A DNA stretch of 64,000 nt from the NCBI GenBank assembly GCA_028282545.1, contig JANQHT010000068.1, positions 24,914 through 88,913 of the forward strand, given 5' to 3'. Positions 17,456-25,765 of the stretch are shown here, piece after piece. Made by a program: the position numbers and the translations under genes. Numbering within the stretch: position 1 is the first letter of the stretch; each line of letters opens with the position of its first letter. This DNA comes from Spirochaetales bacterium. Its GTDB lineage: Bacteria > Spirochaetota > Spirochaetia > DSM-27196 > Alkalispirochaetaceae. Below the pieces are notes generated by a model. That model made no database searches. It was not told where the DNA came from and worked only from the letters and a program-made list of their open reading frames with translations.

Positions 17456-18751
17456 CTATCTTCTTGACAATACGGCATTTACATCGCGCTCGGCTATTTC
17501 AAGTGCTTCTTCGACGGTGATTTCGCCGAGCAATGCTCGTTCGATTTGTGCTGCCAAGGCATCCACGATTCTGTCCCAGTCTTTGTGCAACGGTCGCGCC
17601 CGGGATGACGCCAGTACCGACTTGATGTTCGATGCGACCGGAACCGCTTCTACAAATGCCGGATCGTCATACACGGCCAACACGCTTGGAGTATTCGAAT
17701 GATTGACGGCCAACCGAAGTTGCTCGTCGTATGATCCGATGAAGTTCAGAAACTTGGCGGCGGCTTCCTGATTCCTGGAGTATCGATTGATTCCCAGAGA
17801 CCAGGTCGGTGCCGTTGGGACACCGGTCTGCAATCCGGTGCCTTCCCCGTACGGGAAATGGGGTAACAGGGCGAAGTTGCCGTAGTGAGGGAAATCAGGA
17901 TCGTTGACCACGGTATATCTCGGGGCATACTCAATATTCATAAATGCCAACCCGGTTTGCAGCGCCTCAACGGCTTCTGCGATCGAATAGGTGATAGCCC
18001 CGGGGGGAGTATATTGAAAGAGTTCAACGAAGGTTTTGGTGGCCCGAATACCGTTTGGGGTATTGAATGCGGCCCGAGTGCCATCCTCGTTGAGCAACTC
18101 GGTATTGTAGCTGTACAGGATACCGCTGTACTTGTCGAGCATATAGGGTCTCGGTGTGTACTGCGAGGCGTACGCGTACACGCCGGCTTCCGGGTCGTTG
18201 ACCGTTCTTGCCACGCGCAGGAAATCTTCCCACGTGCGCACGTCCGACGGTTGGATTCCGTGTTGATCCCAGATGTCGCGGCGGTAGATCACGATGTCAG
18301 TACCGACTCGCACGGGGATCATATACGTTGAACCGTCGCGCTTGAAGTCTCGCATCAGGGACGGCATCAATCCGTTTATGACTTCTTGATCGATCAAGCC
18401 GTCCAGGGGCGTAAGATACGAGTACATCTGTTCGTACCACTCGTCGTTGACCGCGATTATGTCGGGTGTCGAACGGCCTCCGCTCAACGCTAGAAACTGT
18501 CGATCACGAACATCCTGGTAGGGGAAGAACAGCGTTTCAACCTCGATCCCCGTCTCTTCCTCGAACTTCCTCGCGGCCGCGGCGAGCGTGTTTCCCGACC
18601 CACCTGAGGACACCATCATGATCAGACGCTGTTCCTCGACCGGCACAGTTGATGCCCCTTCCGGTTGCCCCGAGGCGTACGCAGTGGTCGCGCAGAGCAC
18701 AACGCCCAATATGATCATCAGTACCCAAAGACCTGAAGTCTTGTTTTTCAT
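17456..18751 (-). CDS. ABC transporter sugar-binding protein (CUT1 family)
   Basis: 431 residues. The leader LWVLMIILGVVLCATTAYAS has an AYA-type cleavage site, followed by SGQPEG as in spirochaetal binding proteins. The mature part opens with the family strand-helix (RLIMMVSSGGSGNTLAAAAR) and the motif FLALSGGRSTPDIIAVNDEW. WSLGINRYSRNQEAAAKFLN and the C-terminal helices complete a type I solute-binding protein of about usual length. GGAGGCGGGG lies before the ATG. It is the first importer gene after the cyclase gene (62 bases) and precedes the two permeases. Confidence 0.92.
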   Translation of the reverse strand: MKNKTSGLWVLMIILGVVLCATTAYASGQPEGASTVPVEEQRLIMMVSSGGSGNTLAAAARKFEEETGIEVETLFFPYQDVRDRQFLALSGGRSTPDIIAVNDEWYEQMYSYLTPLDGLIDQEVINGLMPSLMRDFKRDGSTYMIPVRVGTDIVIYRRDIWDQHGIQPSDVRTWEDFLRVARTVNDPEAGVYAYASQYTPRPYMLDKYSGILYSYNTELLNEDGTRAAFNTPNGIRATKTFVELFQYTPPGAITYSIAEAVEALQTGLAFMNIEYAPRYTVVNDPDFPHYGNFALLPHFPYGEGTGLQTGVPTAPTWSLGINRYSRNQEAAAKFLNFIGSYDEQLRLAVNHSNTPSVLAVYDDPAFVEAVPVASNIKSVLASSRARPLHKDWDRIVDALAAQIERALLGEITVEEALEIAERDVNAVLSRR

Positions 18752-18813
18752 TTTCCCCGCCTCCTTCTCAACGGTTTCTCATGACGCGTCCATAACGCGT
18801 GTATTTCACACCA

Positions 18814-20340
18814 TCAATCCCACTCTTCGACGACGAATACCTGCGTTGGAGCGGAACGCAGTCCCAAGAGGTTGAACGGAAGGGACGCAACCAGGAAACG
18901 CGATTTTCGGATCAGCCACGTACTGATTGCGCCCTCGGTGATCGGAATCCGGTTCTGGGAGAACAGTCGGTAGTTATTGCCCGTCGGCGGCACTCCTTTC
19001 AATGGAGACTGCTGCTCGATGCCGGCCAGATCGGTAACCAAAGCCTTGATTTCTCGGTCGATCAGCCATTGAACCGCATCTTCCGCAAGGTAGGGGCTCA
19101 GATCGATAAAAGCCTCTTGTCCGAAGTAGCGATCCATGTGGCCGGTTCGGAGTACAACGATATCGCCTCTCTGTACCGATCCCGCGGCCCGTTTCATAGT
19201 CTCGCGAGTAATGCACTGACGGGCACCGATATTTCGGATATCGATCAGAGAGCCGTACCCAACCAGCTTTTCCAGCGGAACGCTGTTCAGATCGCGGTAC
19301 CCATTGGGAGCCGCGCCGACGGACATGTGTGTCCCCAGATGGCTGGTAAACGAGATGTAGTGCGCGCCGGAGGTGTCGTTGACACCAAACTGCCCCGCAC
19401 GGTTTGATCCGCGTTGACCTACCAGGTATGGGTGAAGCTGAAACCACCTTTGGAAGTGTGCTTTCTGATCGAGCGGCTCAATCCTTTGAGGTAGATAATC
19501 CGGCGTGAGGTTCGTATCGGGAAACTCATGTAACCGGTGCGAGAGATCGGTCAGTTTGAGCCCGTTGGAACTCTCTTCAACCGCAATGATCCGTGCGTAT
19601 CCACCGGTAACGTACCGTCCCTTGAGCGGCAGCCCGATTAGTACAAGCACCCGATCGCTTCCGACTTTATCCAGTCTTGCGAGATCTTCGATGATGAGAC
19701 ACTTGTTAAGGTGCATGACTTCGTGCACCGGAAAGTTCATCTTTCCGCTCGGCGCCTCGAATGACCGCGTATCTAAGCCGACTCCGACCACTCCTTTTTC
19801 TTTGACCAGCCAGTCAGCGGTATCCTTCGCGAGACCTCCGCTTGACCCATACAGATCCGCGGTCGGGCGCTCGGGCGATTCCACATATCGATTGCTATGG
19901 TCGGTGCGAACCAGCACGGTGTCGCCTGGTTGGACTATTTTGTCGTATTTTTCGAAGTACTTTTTTTCTAAATCTAGGGAATCAACGTCCGTCACATCGA
20001 GTATAACGGCTTCGTTGACCAGGTGATCCGTGCGTACCTGTGACAGGTCACGCACGAATGCGGTTTTTCCGTCGACATCCGGGTAGTACCATTTTTCGGG
20101 GAAGTAGACCTCCGCATGGGTGCCGGGACACGGATCAACCGTGTAACGAATCTCAACGGTCGGGTCTTCAGGGCTATTTTCATATCCGAAAATCGAACAC
20201 TCGACGTATCCCATTATCTCTGACCGGGTGCGCGAGTCACTGGGTGGCTCTACATGATGCGCAGGGGGTTCGATTGCGATCGGAGGTTCATCGACCGGAT
20301 ATGGATACGGGGTGACACTCAAATCTAGCGGACGTCTCAT
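18814..20340 (-). CDS. Tandem-domain cyclase-family (KynB-like) protein with altered metal motifs
   Basis: About 508 residues from the ATG at 20340 (AAGGAG six bases upstream). The single-domain cyclase family (PF04199; arylformamidase, isatin hydrolase) is about 210-270 residues, so this is a duplication. Domain one starts DLSVTPYPYP (about 6) and has PGTHAEVYFP (His75, Glu77). Domain two starts DLSHRLHEFPDTNLTPDY (about 265) and has HLGTHMSVGAAP (His338). The usual metal motif is H-x-G-T-H-x-D-x-P-x-H: here domain one has Glu for Asp and no final His, and domain two has neither. Catalysis would therefore be atypical or limited to one half. It lies in line with the sugar importer and behind the two-component genes. 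The substrate is unknown. Confidence 0.8.
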   Translation of the reverse strand: MRRPLDLSVTPYPYPVDEPPIAIEPPAHHVEPPSDSRTRSEIMGYVECSIFGYENSPEDPTVEIRYTVDPCPGTHAEVYFPEKWYYPDVDGKTAFVRDLSQVRTDHLVNEAVILDVTDVDSLDLEKKYFEKYDKIVQPGDTVLVRTDHSNRYVESPERPTADLYGSSGGLAKDTADWLVKEKGVVGVGLDTRSFEAPSGKMNFPVHEVMHLNKCLIIEDLARLDKVGSDRVLVLIGLPLKGRYVTGGYARIIAVEESSNGLKLTDLSHRLHEFPDTNLTPDYLPQRIEPLDQKAHFQRWFQLHPYLVGQRGSNRAGQFGVNDTSGAHYISFTSHLGTHMSVGAAPNGYRDLNSVPLEKLVGYGSLIDIRNIGARQCITRETMKRAAGSVQRGDIVVLRTGHMDRYFGQEAFIDLSPYLAEDAVQWLIDREIKALVTDLAGIEQQSPLKGVPPTGNNYRLFSQNRIPITEGAISTWLIRKSRFLVASLPFNLLGLRSAPTQVFVVEEWD

Positions 20341-20487
20341 GAAAGCTCCTTGAGGCACTGAAATTGCATTGCCTTCACCCAACGCTGCGCCGGGTCGTGC
20401 AACAATTGAGATCATGATCAGTCGTGAATGGGGAAACCGCAAGTACGGGAGGTACTCAGAAGGTACCGAGTTATGTGAAGAGCTCTG

Positions 20488-21153
20488 TTAGAGAAAATGA
20501 ATGTATCGTTCGGCGACGTGCGCAGCGTCTTTGCGCGTCTCGACACCGATTGTCTCATAGATACGGCTCAACCGGTTCTTGACCGTTTGCTCGGCGAAGT
20601 GGACGATTTGTGCGATCTCCCGGTTGCTGTAGCGCTCCACCAGCAGACGCAAAATGCGCCGCTCCTTGGGCGAAAGGCGATAGTACCATTCCGGCAGGCT
20701 CGTTCCATCGAAACCGCCGTGATACACCGAACCGGTCGAGGGACGTAGGACCTTTTGCGCGATGTTGGCAGGAAGCAGGAATGCCCCGGTTTTGATTGTC
20801 CGGAGCGCGTCGATGAGATCCTGTACCGGCATGTCTTTCAACAGGTAGCCAATAGCGCCGTACGATACCGCCTGTTTCACGTATTCGTCATCATCGTAGG
20901 CTGTCAACATGACAATCCGGATATCCGGAAATTCGCCGTGGATGATTCTGACCGCGGATACGCCGCTCAGTTCCGGCATCCTGACATCGAGTAGAACGAT
21001 ATCAGGTTTGTGCGTGCGGGCAAGATCTACGGCCTCGGCACCGCTGTAGCCCACCGCGACAACCTCAAGGTCCGGTGCAGTGCTCTGTAGGACCTCGGTC
21101 AGGCTCTGCACGAACAGCGTCTGATCGTCTACAAGGACAATTCGTCCATTCAT
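20488..21153 (-). CDS. NarL/LuxR-family response regulator
   Basis: 221 residues. Receiver domain: IVLVDDQTLF, phospho-acceptor Asp in VLLDVRMPELSG, Thr in VMLTAYDDDEY and Lys in GYLLKDMP. C-terminal LuxR helix-turn-helix: LSPKERRILRLLVERYSNRE, then IAQIVHFAEQTVKNRLSRIY. The first four bases overlap the end of the kinase gene, so they form one unit. The cyclase and importer genes follow on the same strand after about 150 bases and are candidate targets. Signal unknown. Confidence 0.94.
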   Translation of the reverse strand: MNGRIVLVDDQTLFVQSLTEVLQSTAPDLEVVAVGYSGAEAVDLARTHKPDIVLLDVRMPELSGVSAVRIIHGEFPDIRIVMLTAYDDDEYVKQAVSYGAIGYLLKDMPVQDLIDALRTIKTGAFLLPANIAQKVLRPSTGSVYHGGFDGTSLPEWYYRLSPKERRILRLLVERYSNREIAQIVHFAEQTVKNRLSRIYETIGVETRKDAAHVAERYIHFL

Positions 21154-22358
21154 GTTTTTACCGGAACCACCACTGGAGCATCTGAAACCAATGGGATTTT
21201 TGCGGTTGCCACGAACCCCGTATCGGAGAAATATGCAACTTCTCCACCCAGGGCGGATACGCGCTCCCGCATCCCGTGAAATCCGATTCCCTCCTCAATT
21301 ACTACCGCGCCGATGCCGTTGTCCCTAACGGAAACGTACATCCAGTCTCCGTCCTCCAGAAGGGTAACCGTCACATCAGTTGCTTGACCGTGTCGAAACG
21401 CGTTGGTCAGACACTCCTGAACGAAATGGTAGATCGTAGCCGAAACAGAGGAATGCTCAACGCGGGCTCTCCGTGCGTGCAAACGAAGGGTGACTTTGAC
21501 ACCGGTTGAACGTTCATATACCTGTAGCAGCTCCTGTAGCGCTTCGACACCGTGCGGGATGCCGTGGTTCGGCTGTCGCAGCAATCGGAGAACCCGTCGT
21601 GTTTCAAAGTGCCCGGTCTGCGCTTGGTGTTTGATCGTTTGGACCAACTCCCTTGACTTCGTTGGATTCGAATCCAACGAAGATACCGCGGCCTCGCAAA
21701 GCATGGTGATGTTTGTGAGCGTGTAAGCGATATCGTCGTGGATCTCTCGGGTAATGCGATGACGCTCCTCTATCAATCCCTGCCGGCGGGCAAGCCGGGC
21801 GAAATCGCTGTATCCGACGTTGGCGTCGGAAAGGCTTTGCACAGTGGCTTCCAGATGGCCTAGACGCAATGCCGTTTCTTCGCTACGGTTGAGCAAACGC
21901 ATCCATTTTCTCAAGAGATGCACGATTACCACACTCCATGCCGCAAGGGCAGCTACCGTGACTATACTCGTCGTACCGATAGCATCCCGAAATGGCGTGG
22001 ATACGTTCATCAATACGGTGATCCAAGCGATATGGGCGGCCAAGGCGGCTGTGGCCATCGCCGGGCTTCCAAGCTCGCTTGTGATTAATGCAATCAGAAA
22101 CACCAACGTTAACCGCATCCCTATCGCGTCGGCGAACGGAATACTGGCAACCGAAATGAGGAACACTGCGATCAGGATGCATACCAGACGGAGGGCCCGG
22201 AATGCCACTCCGAATACGGTCAACACGGCAACGATCGCCATCAATACCAGGAACTGTTGCATCCAATCCGATAAAAACCCTTGTCCGCGGATCGCAAAGA
22301 AACTCTGTACAGCGAGTGTGCCGACAACGACCACCGCCGCGGCGGATGAAGTTTTCAT
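21150..22358 (-). CDS. NarX/DesK-type sensor histidine kinase
   Basis: 402 residues. Five or six N-terminal hydrophobic segments (residues 1-150) form the membrane sensor. The HisKA_3 dimerisation motif reads EERHRITREIHDDIAYTLTN with the phospho-acceptor His. The ATPase has an N-box-like FVQECLTNAFRHGQA and the G-box VRDNGIGAVVIEEGIGFHGM. It would phosphorylate the response regulator encoded by the overlapping next gene. The sensed signal is probably membrane-related, since no extracellular domain of size is present. Confidence 0.93.
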   Translation of the reverse strand: MKTSSAAAVVVVGTLAVQSFFAIRGQGFLSDWMQQFLVLMAIVAVLTVFGVAFRALRLVCILIAVFLISVASIPFADAIGMRLTLVFLIALITSELGSPAMATAALAAHIAWITVLMNVSTPFRDAIGTTSIVTVAALAAWSVVIVHLLRKWMRLLNRSEETALRLGHLEATVQSLSDANVGYSDFARLARRQGLIEERHRITREIHDDIAYTLTNITMLCEAAVSSLDSNPTKSRELVQTIKHQAQTGHFETRRVLRLLRQPNHGIPHGVEALQELLQVYERSTGVKVTLRLHARRARVEHSSVSATIYHFVQECLTNAFRHGQATDVTVTLLEDGDWMYVSVRDNGIGAVVIEEGIGFHGMRERVSALGGEVAYFSDTGFVATAKIPLVSDAPVVVPVKT

Positions 22359-22623
22359 GTGCCCAATTGATAGTATTTCGCCAAAATCCAGTTACGCAAT
22401 AGCTCCTTTCCCGTCGAGTTGAACCGGGAGTTCCTTGATGACCTCTTGGGTGTACGTCGGTACGTACAGGGACGCTACCCGTCTCTTCGCCGGGGCTCAA
22501 CGATTTTTGTCACTGATAGAACGCTGTTTCTAACACCGTTTTAATAGATATTCTTGTGAATCATGATAAAATAGTTTAATATTATCTTGACCGTAATTTT
22601 CCGTGTGTGGGAGTGAGATAGTC

Positions 22624-23064
22624 GTGACACGATTTCGTTTTCCGATAACTGTACTATTCCTTTTTACGATCATTGCCATTCGTGCTGAGGCGCAGTTCGC
22701 GACGTTTCTTTTTCGTTGGAACAGCGTCGAAATGGTTCAGGACTACGCTGCGATTCCCGAGTGGGTTACAACGGTCTCCCTTCAGTATGGTCAGGGATAC
22801 AGTGAATCGCGAGAACTTGGGGAGCGAGAAAACGTTCGGGTGAGTGTTGATTTGTTGGCACCGGCGCGAATCGATATCCAGGTTTTCGGAGGTTACGAGT
22901 GTCTGTGTTTCGGACGGGCGGAATATGAATTGAAACTGCACGAGTTTGTTGCCGGGAAGCCGGAACGAATCCAAGTCCCCCTTCGAGTTATTGATGAGAG
23001 TGGAGTCGAGGGAACCGCAACAGTTGCGCAATGGGTATTCGAGATCTTTGTGACAAGGGAATAA
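22624..23064 (+). CDS. Small exported hypothetical protein
   Basis: About 146 residues if translation begins at GTG 22624 (GGGAG about ten bases upstream); a GTG at 22603 would add seven. The leader FRFPITVLFLFTIIAIRAEAQ is a signal peptide with an A-x-A site. The mature protein looks like a single beta-sandwich with a short Cys pair in GGYECLCFG. No family is recognised. The upstream 200 bases are AT-rich and probably contain the promoters of this gene and the divergent kinase. Confidence 0.6.
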   Translation: MTRFRFPITVLFLFTIIAIRAEAQFATFLFRWNSVEMVQDYAAIPEWVTTVSLQYGQGYSESRELGERENVRVSVDLLAPARIDIQVFGGYECLCFGRAEYELKLHEFVAGKPERIQVPLRVIDESGVEGTATVAQWVFEIFVTRE

Positions 23065-23107
23065 GGGGCCTCTGACACTCAATCTCCATTGATTGGTAGA
23101 ATCCGGT

Positions 23108-23884
23108 ATGCCGTCCAAGCGTGCGTACTATCGCACCTCCGAAGTCGCACGCTCGGTAGGTGTGCACCCCAACACAATTCGCTGGTACGAAAGTGCCGGG
23201 CTATTGGGCCCGATTGACCGCGACACCAATGGATACCGCCGGTTCTCCGCTGCGAATCTCGTAGAAGCGAAGCTTGTCTACCGCGCAACGCGCGTAACAT
23301 GGATGTCGGGAGTTGTCCGCTCGACGGCATTGGAGATCCTTGCACTCGTACGCGAGGGAGCGCTGGTTGAAGCGGCAACGCGGATCGATCAACTGGTCGA
23401 TCATCTGAACCGTGAGATCGCTCTCGCCCGCGAGGCGTTGGCCGTGATTGCGGAGTGGCTCTCAGGGTTCGGTGAGCTGCGTTCCGCTACAACTACACTG
23501 ATTCCCATCCGGAAAGCCGCGCACATTACCGCGACCACGGCCGATCAAATTCGCAACTGGGAGCGAAACGGCCTGTTGATTCTCCCCCGCGATCGCCACA
23601 ACGGCTACCGTGTATTCGGTGACCTGGACCTGTCGCGGCTCAAGGTCATCCGACTGTGCCGGTTGGCAGGGTACAGCATCACCGCGATCCGGCGTCTGAT
23701 GGCAGCGGTTGATCAGACCCCAGGCGGTACCGCTCTGGATCTGGAGCGCGTGGCAAACTGTCCCACTGAGGAAGAGAAATGGTACGAAACGTTCCCGACC
23801 GATGTGTGGATTTCAACATTGACACGGCATCGCGACACGATTGACGAGATGATTCCATTAATTGCGAAGTTGAAAACCCTCTAA
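23108..23884 (+). CDS. Tandem MerR-family transcriptional regulator
   Basis: About 258 residues with two MerR-type winged helix-turn-helix domains. The first (about 7-55) reads YYRTSEVARSVGVHPNTIRW, then YESAGLLGPIDRDTNGYRRF. The second (about 137-205) reads IRKAAHITATTADQIRNWER, then NGLLILPRDRHNGYRVF and LSRLKVIRLCRLAGYSITAI. A helical segment links them. No Cys pattern for metal sensing is seen. The ABC exporter genes follow after 48 bases on the same strand and are its likely target. GTG at 23093 is an alternative start. Confidence 0.85.
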   Translation: MPSKRAYYRTSEVARSVGVHPNTIRWYESAGLLGPIDRDTNGYRRFSAANLVEAKLVYRATRVTWMSGVVRSTALEILALVREGALVEAATRIDQLVDHLNREIALAREALAVIAEWLSGFGELRSATTTLIPIRKAAHITATTADQIRNWERNGLLILPRDRHNGYRVFGDLDLSRLKVIRLCRLAGYSITAIRRLMAAVDQTPGGTALDLERVANCPTEEEKWYETFPTDVWISTLTRHRDTIDEMIPLIAKLKTL

Positions 23885-23932
23885 AAGCCCACCAAGGTTT
23901 TATCCTTTTAGCATATCCAACAGGAGGGAACC

Positions 23933-24700
23933 ATGGGGCACGTAGTGGAGGTGAGGGCGCTTCATAAGCATTATGGACGCGGCACGCACGCTTTGCGAGG
24001 TGTGGATCTGACAATTGAAGAGGGCGAACGCTTCGCGTTGCTTGGGCCGAACGGTGCCGGCAAGTCCACACTCGTACGCATCGTCGCCGGTCTTTCGACA
24101 CGTGATAGTGGCGAGACGGTGGTTTCCGGGGTTGATCCCGGTCGGCAGCCTCGGACACTGCAGTGGAAGGTGGGAGTCGTTCCTCAGGAGAACGATCTCG
24201 ATCCCTTGGAAACACCGGAGTCGATGGTGACGTTCCAATGCCGGCTCTTCGGTATGAACCACCGTGACGCCCGTGAACGTTGCGATGAGCTTCTGACGAC
24301 ATTCAACCTCGAACCATTTCGCGGAAAAAAAGCGTCGGAACTATCGGGAGGAAACAAACGCCGATTGCACTGCGCGCTGGCGCTCGTTCATCGCCCTCGC
24401 CTGCTGTTCCTCGACGAACCCACAACGGGTATGGACCCGGAAGTACGCCGGAGCTTCTGGCAGGTATTGCTCAGGGCCAACGAGCGCGACGGAACGACAC
24501 TGTTTCTTACCACGCAGTACCTTGAAGAGGCGGAACAACACACCGATTCGATCGCTCTGATCCATGATGGAACGATCCTCTTCCGTGGATCGGTACGCGA
24601 CTTCAAGGGGCGCGTCGACAAAACCGGTGGTGTTTCTTTGGAAGAGAGTTATCTCTTATGGCTCAAGGAGCACAGGAGGAAGGAGGTGGCCTGTGTCTAA
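23933..24700 (+). CDS. ABC exporter ATP-binding protein
   Basis: 255 residues; AGGAGGG lies upstream of the ATG. Walker A GPNGAGKST, Q-loop VVPQENDLD, signature LSGGNKRRL, Walker B LLFLDEPTTGMDP and the switch His-equivalent in TTQYLEEAEQH (a Gln as in DrrA-type exporters). It pairs with the ABC-2 permease encoded by the overlapping next gene. DrrA-like ATPases power drug or polyketide export, but the substrate here is unknown. The tandem MerR gene upstream suggests inducer-controlled efflux. Confidence 0.93.
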   Translation: MGHVVEVRALHKHYGRGTHALRGVDLTIEEGERFALLGPNGAGKSTLVRIVAGLSTRDSGETVVSGVDPGRQPRTLQWKVGVVPQENDLDPLETPESMVTFQCRLFGMNHRDARERCDELLTTFNLEPFRGKKASELSGGNKRRLHCALALVHRPRLLFLDEPTTGMDPEVRRSFWQVLLRANERDGTTLFLTTQYLEEAEQHTDSIALIHDGTILFRGSVRDFKGRVDKTGGVSLEESYLLWLKEHRRKEVACV

Positions 24701-25454
24701 TTCGGGACTTTTGCTCGTCTATCGCGGGGCGCGGAAGTTGTTGCGTTCTCCCGGTACCGTCGTGATGGGTCTTGCGTCGAGTCTGTTTTTCTTGATCGTG
24801 TACAACGCCGGGATCGGCGGAATTGGTGACCTCGGCGCGTTCGGCGGTGCCGGGTATTTCGCGTTTCTGTTCCCATTGGGAACCGTTTCGCTGGCAATGG
24901 GTTCGGCGGCAGGCGCCGGACAAAGCCTACATGCCGACCTCAACTCGGGGTATTTTCGTCGCCTCTTTCTCAGTCCGGTTCCCCGCTGGGCATTCGCAGC
25001 AGCGCCGATCATTGCCGACGCATTGGCCACCGCGATTACCAGCACTGCGCTTATAGGCGTTGCGCTGATATTCGGATTGCCCCTGCGGTTTGGTCCATCG
25101 TCCTTTGTATCTGTCGTTGCGATATCGATATTGTGGGGGCTGGCGCTTTCCGGGATCTCCGGTGGCATCATGCTGCGAACGGGTAAACCGGGCGGTGCTC
25201 GTATGGTCACCACCGCTGTTTTCCCATTGATCTTTCTCAGTACGACATTTCTGCCGCGTGAACTGATCGATAGCGAGTGGCTTCTATTAGTGAGCCGTAT
25301 CAACCCGGTAACCTATATACTTGAGGCGCAACGCTTTGTTCTTGGTGGAACCGGGAGCTTTGCCGATTTTGCAACGGGATTCGTGCTTTCCGGTTGTCTG
25401 GCTTTGGCCGGCACGGTGTACGCGCTGACGGGAACGAACAAAATTTTGGTGTGA
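24693..25454 (+). CDS. ABC-2 type exporter permease
   Basis: About 253 residues from GTG 24693, which has AGGAGG seven bases upstream and overlaps the ATPase gene by eight bases. Six hydrophobic segments include VVMGLASSLFFLIVYNAGIG and FPLIFLSTTFLPRELI, the latter a typical ABC-2 feature before the last extracellular loop (NPVTYILEAQRFVLGG). It forms the membrane part of the exporter with the preceding ATPase. Confidence 0.92.
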   Translation: MSNSGLLLVYRGARKLLRSPGTVVMGLASSLFFLIVYNAGIGGIGDLGAFGGAGYFAFLFPLGTVSLAMGSAAGAGQSLHADLNSGYFRRLFLSPVPRWAFAAAPIIADALATAITSTALIGVALIFGLPLRFGPSSFVSVVAISILWGLALSGISGGIMLRTGKPGGARMVTTAVFPLIFLSTTFLPRELIDSEWLLLVSRINPVTYILEAQRFVLGGTGSFADFATGFVLSGCLALAGTVYALTGTNKILV

Positions 25455-25599
25455 TCTACAGCGGAATTCCAAGGCATCGTCCACCACTGCGAAGCCCCAT
25501 TCCTGAATGCGACATCGATCTCCGACTACGTATCCATTTGTCTCACACTGCGCTCATTCGAATGTACGTGCGACTTCCGACAAGCTCCGCACCCATTTC

Positions 25600-25765
25600 G
25601 GTCACAACGCGTTCGGCAACGATATTATGCAGGTCTTTTGGTCACGACCGGGTGCAACGTTCCTCTCTTTGCTGCGGGCAGGCCGGAACCGAAGCCTTTC
25701 GATCGCCGGAGCGACGCTTTCCAGTGGATCAATATCTATGACAAGATTGTGCGGGCTAACCGTTC
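25600..25765 (+). pseudogene. Decayed copy of the alpha/beta-hydrolase-like gene
   Basis: One frame reads LLVTTGCNVPLFAAGRPEP and then FDRRSDAFQWINIYD. This matches LLVTTGCNIPLFVAGLQER and FERPNDTFSWLNIFD of the intact hydrolase-like protein (12.4-12.5 kb). Upstream, another frame reads THFGHNAFGNDI, faintly like SSFGGHLFSDLL at the proposed nucleophile elbow, which implies a deletion and frameshift. Stops and the missing ends exclude a functional gene. The 3' end of the radical-SAM gene runs into it. The rest of 25455-25755 shows nothing else. Confidence 0.75.
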
